This document shows, piece by piece, positions 56,201 through 56,513 of a stretch of DNA of 56,513 nucleotides. The DNA is from Clostridia bacterium (GTDB taxonomy: Bacteria; Bacteroidota; Bacteroidia; Bacteroidales; 4484-276). Position 1 is the stretch's first letter. Every line of letters starts with the position of its first letter. Location: positions 1 through 56,513 of the forward strand of contig SABY01000011.1 of the NCBI GenBank assembly GCA_009928785.1, read 5' to 3'. Under the pieces are notes generated by a model that did no database searches, was not told the origin of the DNA, and worked only from the letters and a program-made list of their open reading frames with translations. The position numbers and the translations under genes were made by a program.

Positions 56201-56444
56201 TGTAGCTGCTATTGCCCTTGTAGCGCACACCCACACTGTCGAATACCTGCCCGTTAATTGTTACCGATCCCATCAGTCGTTCTTCCTCGCCATTGGAAAC
56301 CAGTTGATCCAAAAGATAATCCCAGTTGGACTCCTCGAAAGTTACTTCGATGGTGTTGATGGTGTTGATGTCGTAAAAGCTTTGGCTGAAGACTGTGCTT
56401 GTAAGGCCAAAGATTAAAATCAAAAATAGTGTTCGTGTTTTCAT
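53298..56444 (-). CDS. Secreted CotH-kinase-like protein with three lamin-tail domains and T9SS domain
   Basis: This 1048-residue protein has a signal peptide (ending VFSQ). A CotH-like domain spans about 25-420 (GYEIARNYFPASEANYANVYING, LNIDRHLWFLAFQNLLVNLDG, IPWDLNESFG). A beta domain (about 430-515) follows. Then come three lamin-tail domains starting near 521, 664 and 811, each opening LVINEFMADNE-type and containing EWIEIYNNG/DDWIELYNNG, FPDTTI and GRYPNGTG. The last 80 residues are a type A T9SS sorting domain. CotH proteins are atypical surface kinases in spores; the role here is unknown but surface adhesion or matrix binding is likely. The operon upstream (LytS/LytR) is on the same strand, 26 bases on. 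Confidence 0.88.
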   Translation of the reverse strand: MKTRTLFLILIFGLTSTVFSQSFYDINTINTIEVTFEESNWDYLLDQLVSNGEEERLMGSVTINGQVFDSVGVRYKGNSSYNANQVKNPLNIKLDYIIDDQEIEGYGTLKLANVFKDPSFVREVLGYEIARNYFPASEANYANVYINGIHLGLYTSVQDVDKFFMRTHLGSDEGARLKGEITGGGGQPSGSVWEYFGTDSTDYFNYYALESNFGWTELIQFLDTLSNHTEYVDQVLNIDRHLWFLAFQNLLVNLDGPINNPQNYYIFEDGAGRFNPIPWDLNESFGVFKSLQGGGNLNTYQLQTFSPFNNLNSSDHPIISKILTNDTYSKMYIAHMKTMLEEIFANGWYEERALEIQAIIDADVQADNNKFYSYSNFLSNINSSVGGGPNAVIGITQLMDARVNYLFGLDEFEAQQPEFSNISISPEQPAPNSEVWFSAEVDYGTLVYLSYRQSSTAVFQKTEMFDDGNHNDGAAGDGVYGVSLMAGNTGIQYYFYAENENAAAFMPAHAEMEYYSISITSDLVINEFMADNETTVTDQDGDYDDWIELYNNGTEDIALGGYFLSDDAGEPDQWVFPDTTIAARGYLVVWADDEEQQEGLHANFKLSKSGESILFSDANLGIVDEISFDQQITDTTYGRYPNGTGEFMFMPPTFGTENSLSSGVNYTDLVINEFLADNESIVMDQNGEYDEWIEIYNNGAEEIDMNGMYLSNDAALPGMWIFPDTTIGSGEYLIVWADNDLEQEGLHAGFILAPAGGTLLFSDPGANIVDEHTYGNQLSDISTGRYPNGTGDFILMPPTFGTENTTSSSGQYDDLVINEFMADTETTVVDQDGEYDDWIELFNNGDVELALSGLYLSDDATEPNMWPFPDTTIAAGGYLIIWADEDEDQEGLHANFKISKSGESILLSEATMSIIDEITFDQQITDTTYGRFPNGTGAFEFMPPTFGEENVSTAIGLVEQNLESKLSLTGYPNPFQNQLSLAISLSTNQQVRVEMMNLFGQTKTVLNEQAFDSGNQILNIDTSQLAAGFWICKLISGNEVKTIKLLKL
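53600..54890 (-). repeat. Triplicated lamin-tail domain coding repeats
   Basis: Three consecutive blocks of about 430-440 bases encode the lamin-tail domains of the CotH protein. The first and third are closest in wording (for example the SKSGESIL and FDQQITDTTYGR segments) and the second differs more, which suggests duplication within the gene. Confidence 0.75.
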
Positions 56445-56513
56445 ACTTATTAAAATTTAAATATTTGTAAATATTCAACAAAGATGGTGTCAGACCAGGG
56501 TATTAAAAAATCA

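Noticed and set aside
1..56513. tRNA, rRNA, prophage or integrated element
   Set aside because: No cloverleaf, TPsiC-loop phrase, rRNA segment, integrase, phage structural gene or attachment-site pair was recognised by eye.

Overview
The window is almost certainly from a member of the Bacteroidota. Two secreted proteins end in type IX secretion (T9SS) sorting domains. Few genes have a Shine-Dalgarno sequence. Several starts are preceded by the TAnnTTTG -7 box of this phylum. The gaps hold the short GC-rich palindromic repeats familiar from Bacteroidota genomes, and the order DUF4175 - ybeY - mnmG is typical. The carboxylase operon, a tungsten-type aldehyde oxidoreductase and LutB suggest an anaerobic or facultative fermentative life. 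Genus and species cannot be read from the sequence.

Layout. 1-2.2 kb: the end of a LysR regulator, then a YeiH-type and a TauE/SafE-type transporter (sulfur oxyanion export). 2.3-4.7 kb: an arginase-fold hydrolase, an HD phosphohydrolase and an unknown protein. 4.75-11.7 kb, all minus strand: gltX, then the tight group folB - CWC - radical SAM - DUF6873 - phospholipase D, then a GT22-like glycosyltransferase. 11.8-14.6 kb: an AAA+ ATPase behind an operator-like array, and a secreted Ntn-hydrolase-like protein. 14.7-25.2 kb, plus strand: DUF4175, ybeY, mnmG (with a parS-like site on each side), a methyltransferase and a very large sensor kinase. 25.2-30 kb, minus strand: a three-gene biotin-dependent acyl-CoA carboxylase operon and nadA. 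30.0-30.6 kb: an AT-rich gap with DnaA-box-like words. 30.6-41 kb: rpiB, lutB, a duplicated small membrane-protein gene, a tocopherol-cyclase-like gene, a SulP transporter, a secreted unknown, a glutamine amidotransferase and RNase R. 41-45 kb: an IS3 remnant, then idi and a crtI-crtB carotenoid operon. 45.3-49 kb: thiS-thiF, a small orphan gene and an aldehyde ferredoxin oxidoreductase. 49.4-56.5 kb: dnaK, a LytTR/LytS two-component pair and a large CotH/lamin-tail surface protein.

Most genes are housekeeping or metabolic. There is no prophage, CRISPR array, rRNA or tRNA that I can see. The observations most worth checking are the paired parS sites and the candidate origin region about 10 kb away, the overlapping radical SAM / GME-fold pair, the operator arrays before the ATPase and crtI, and the aldehyde oxidoreductase beside a ThiS-ThiF sulfur carrier pair.
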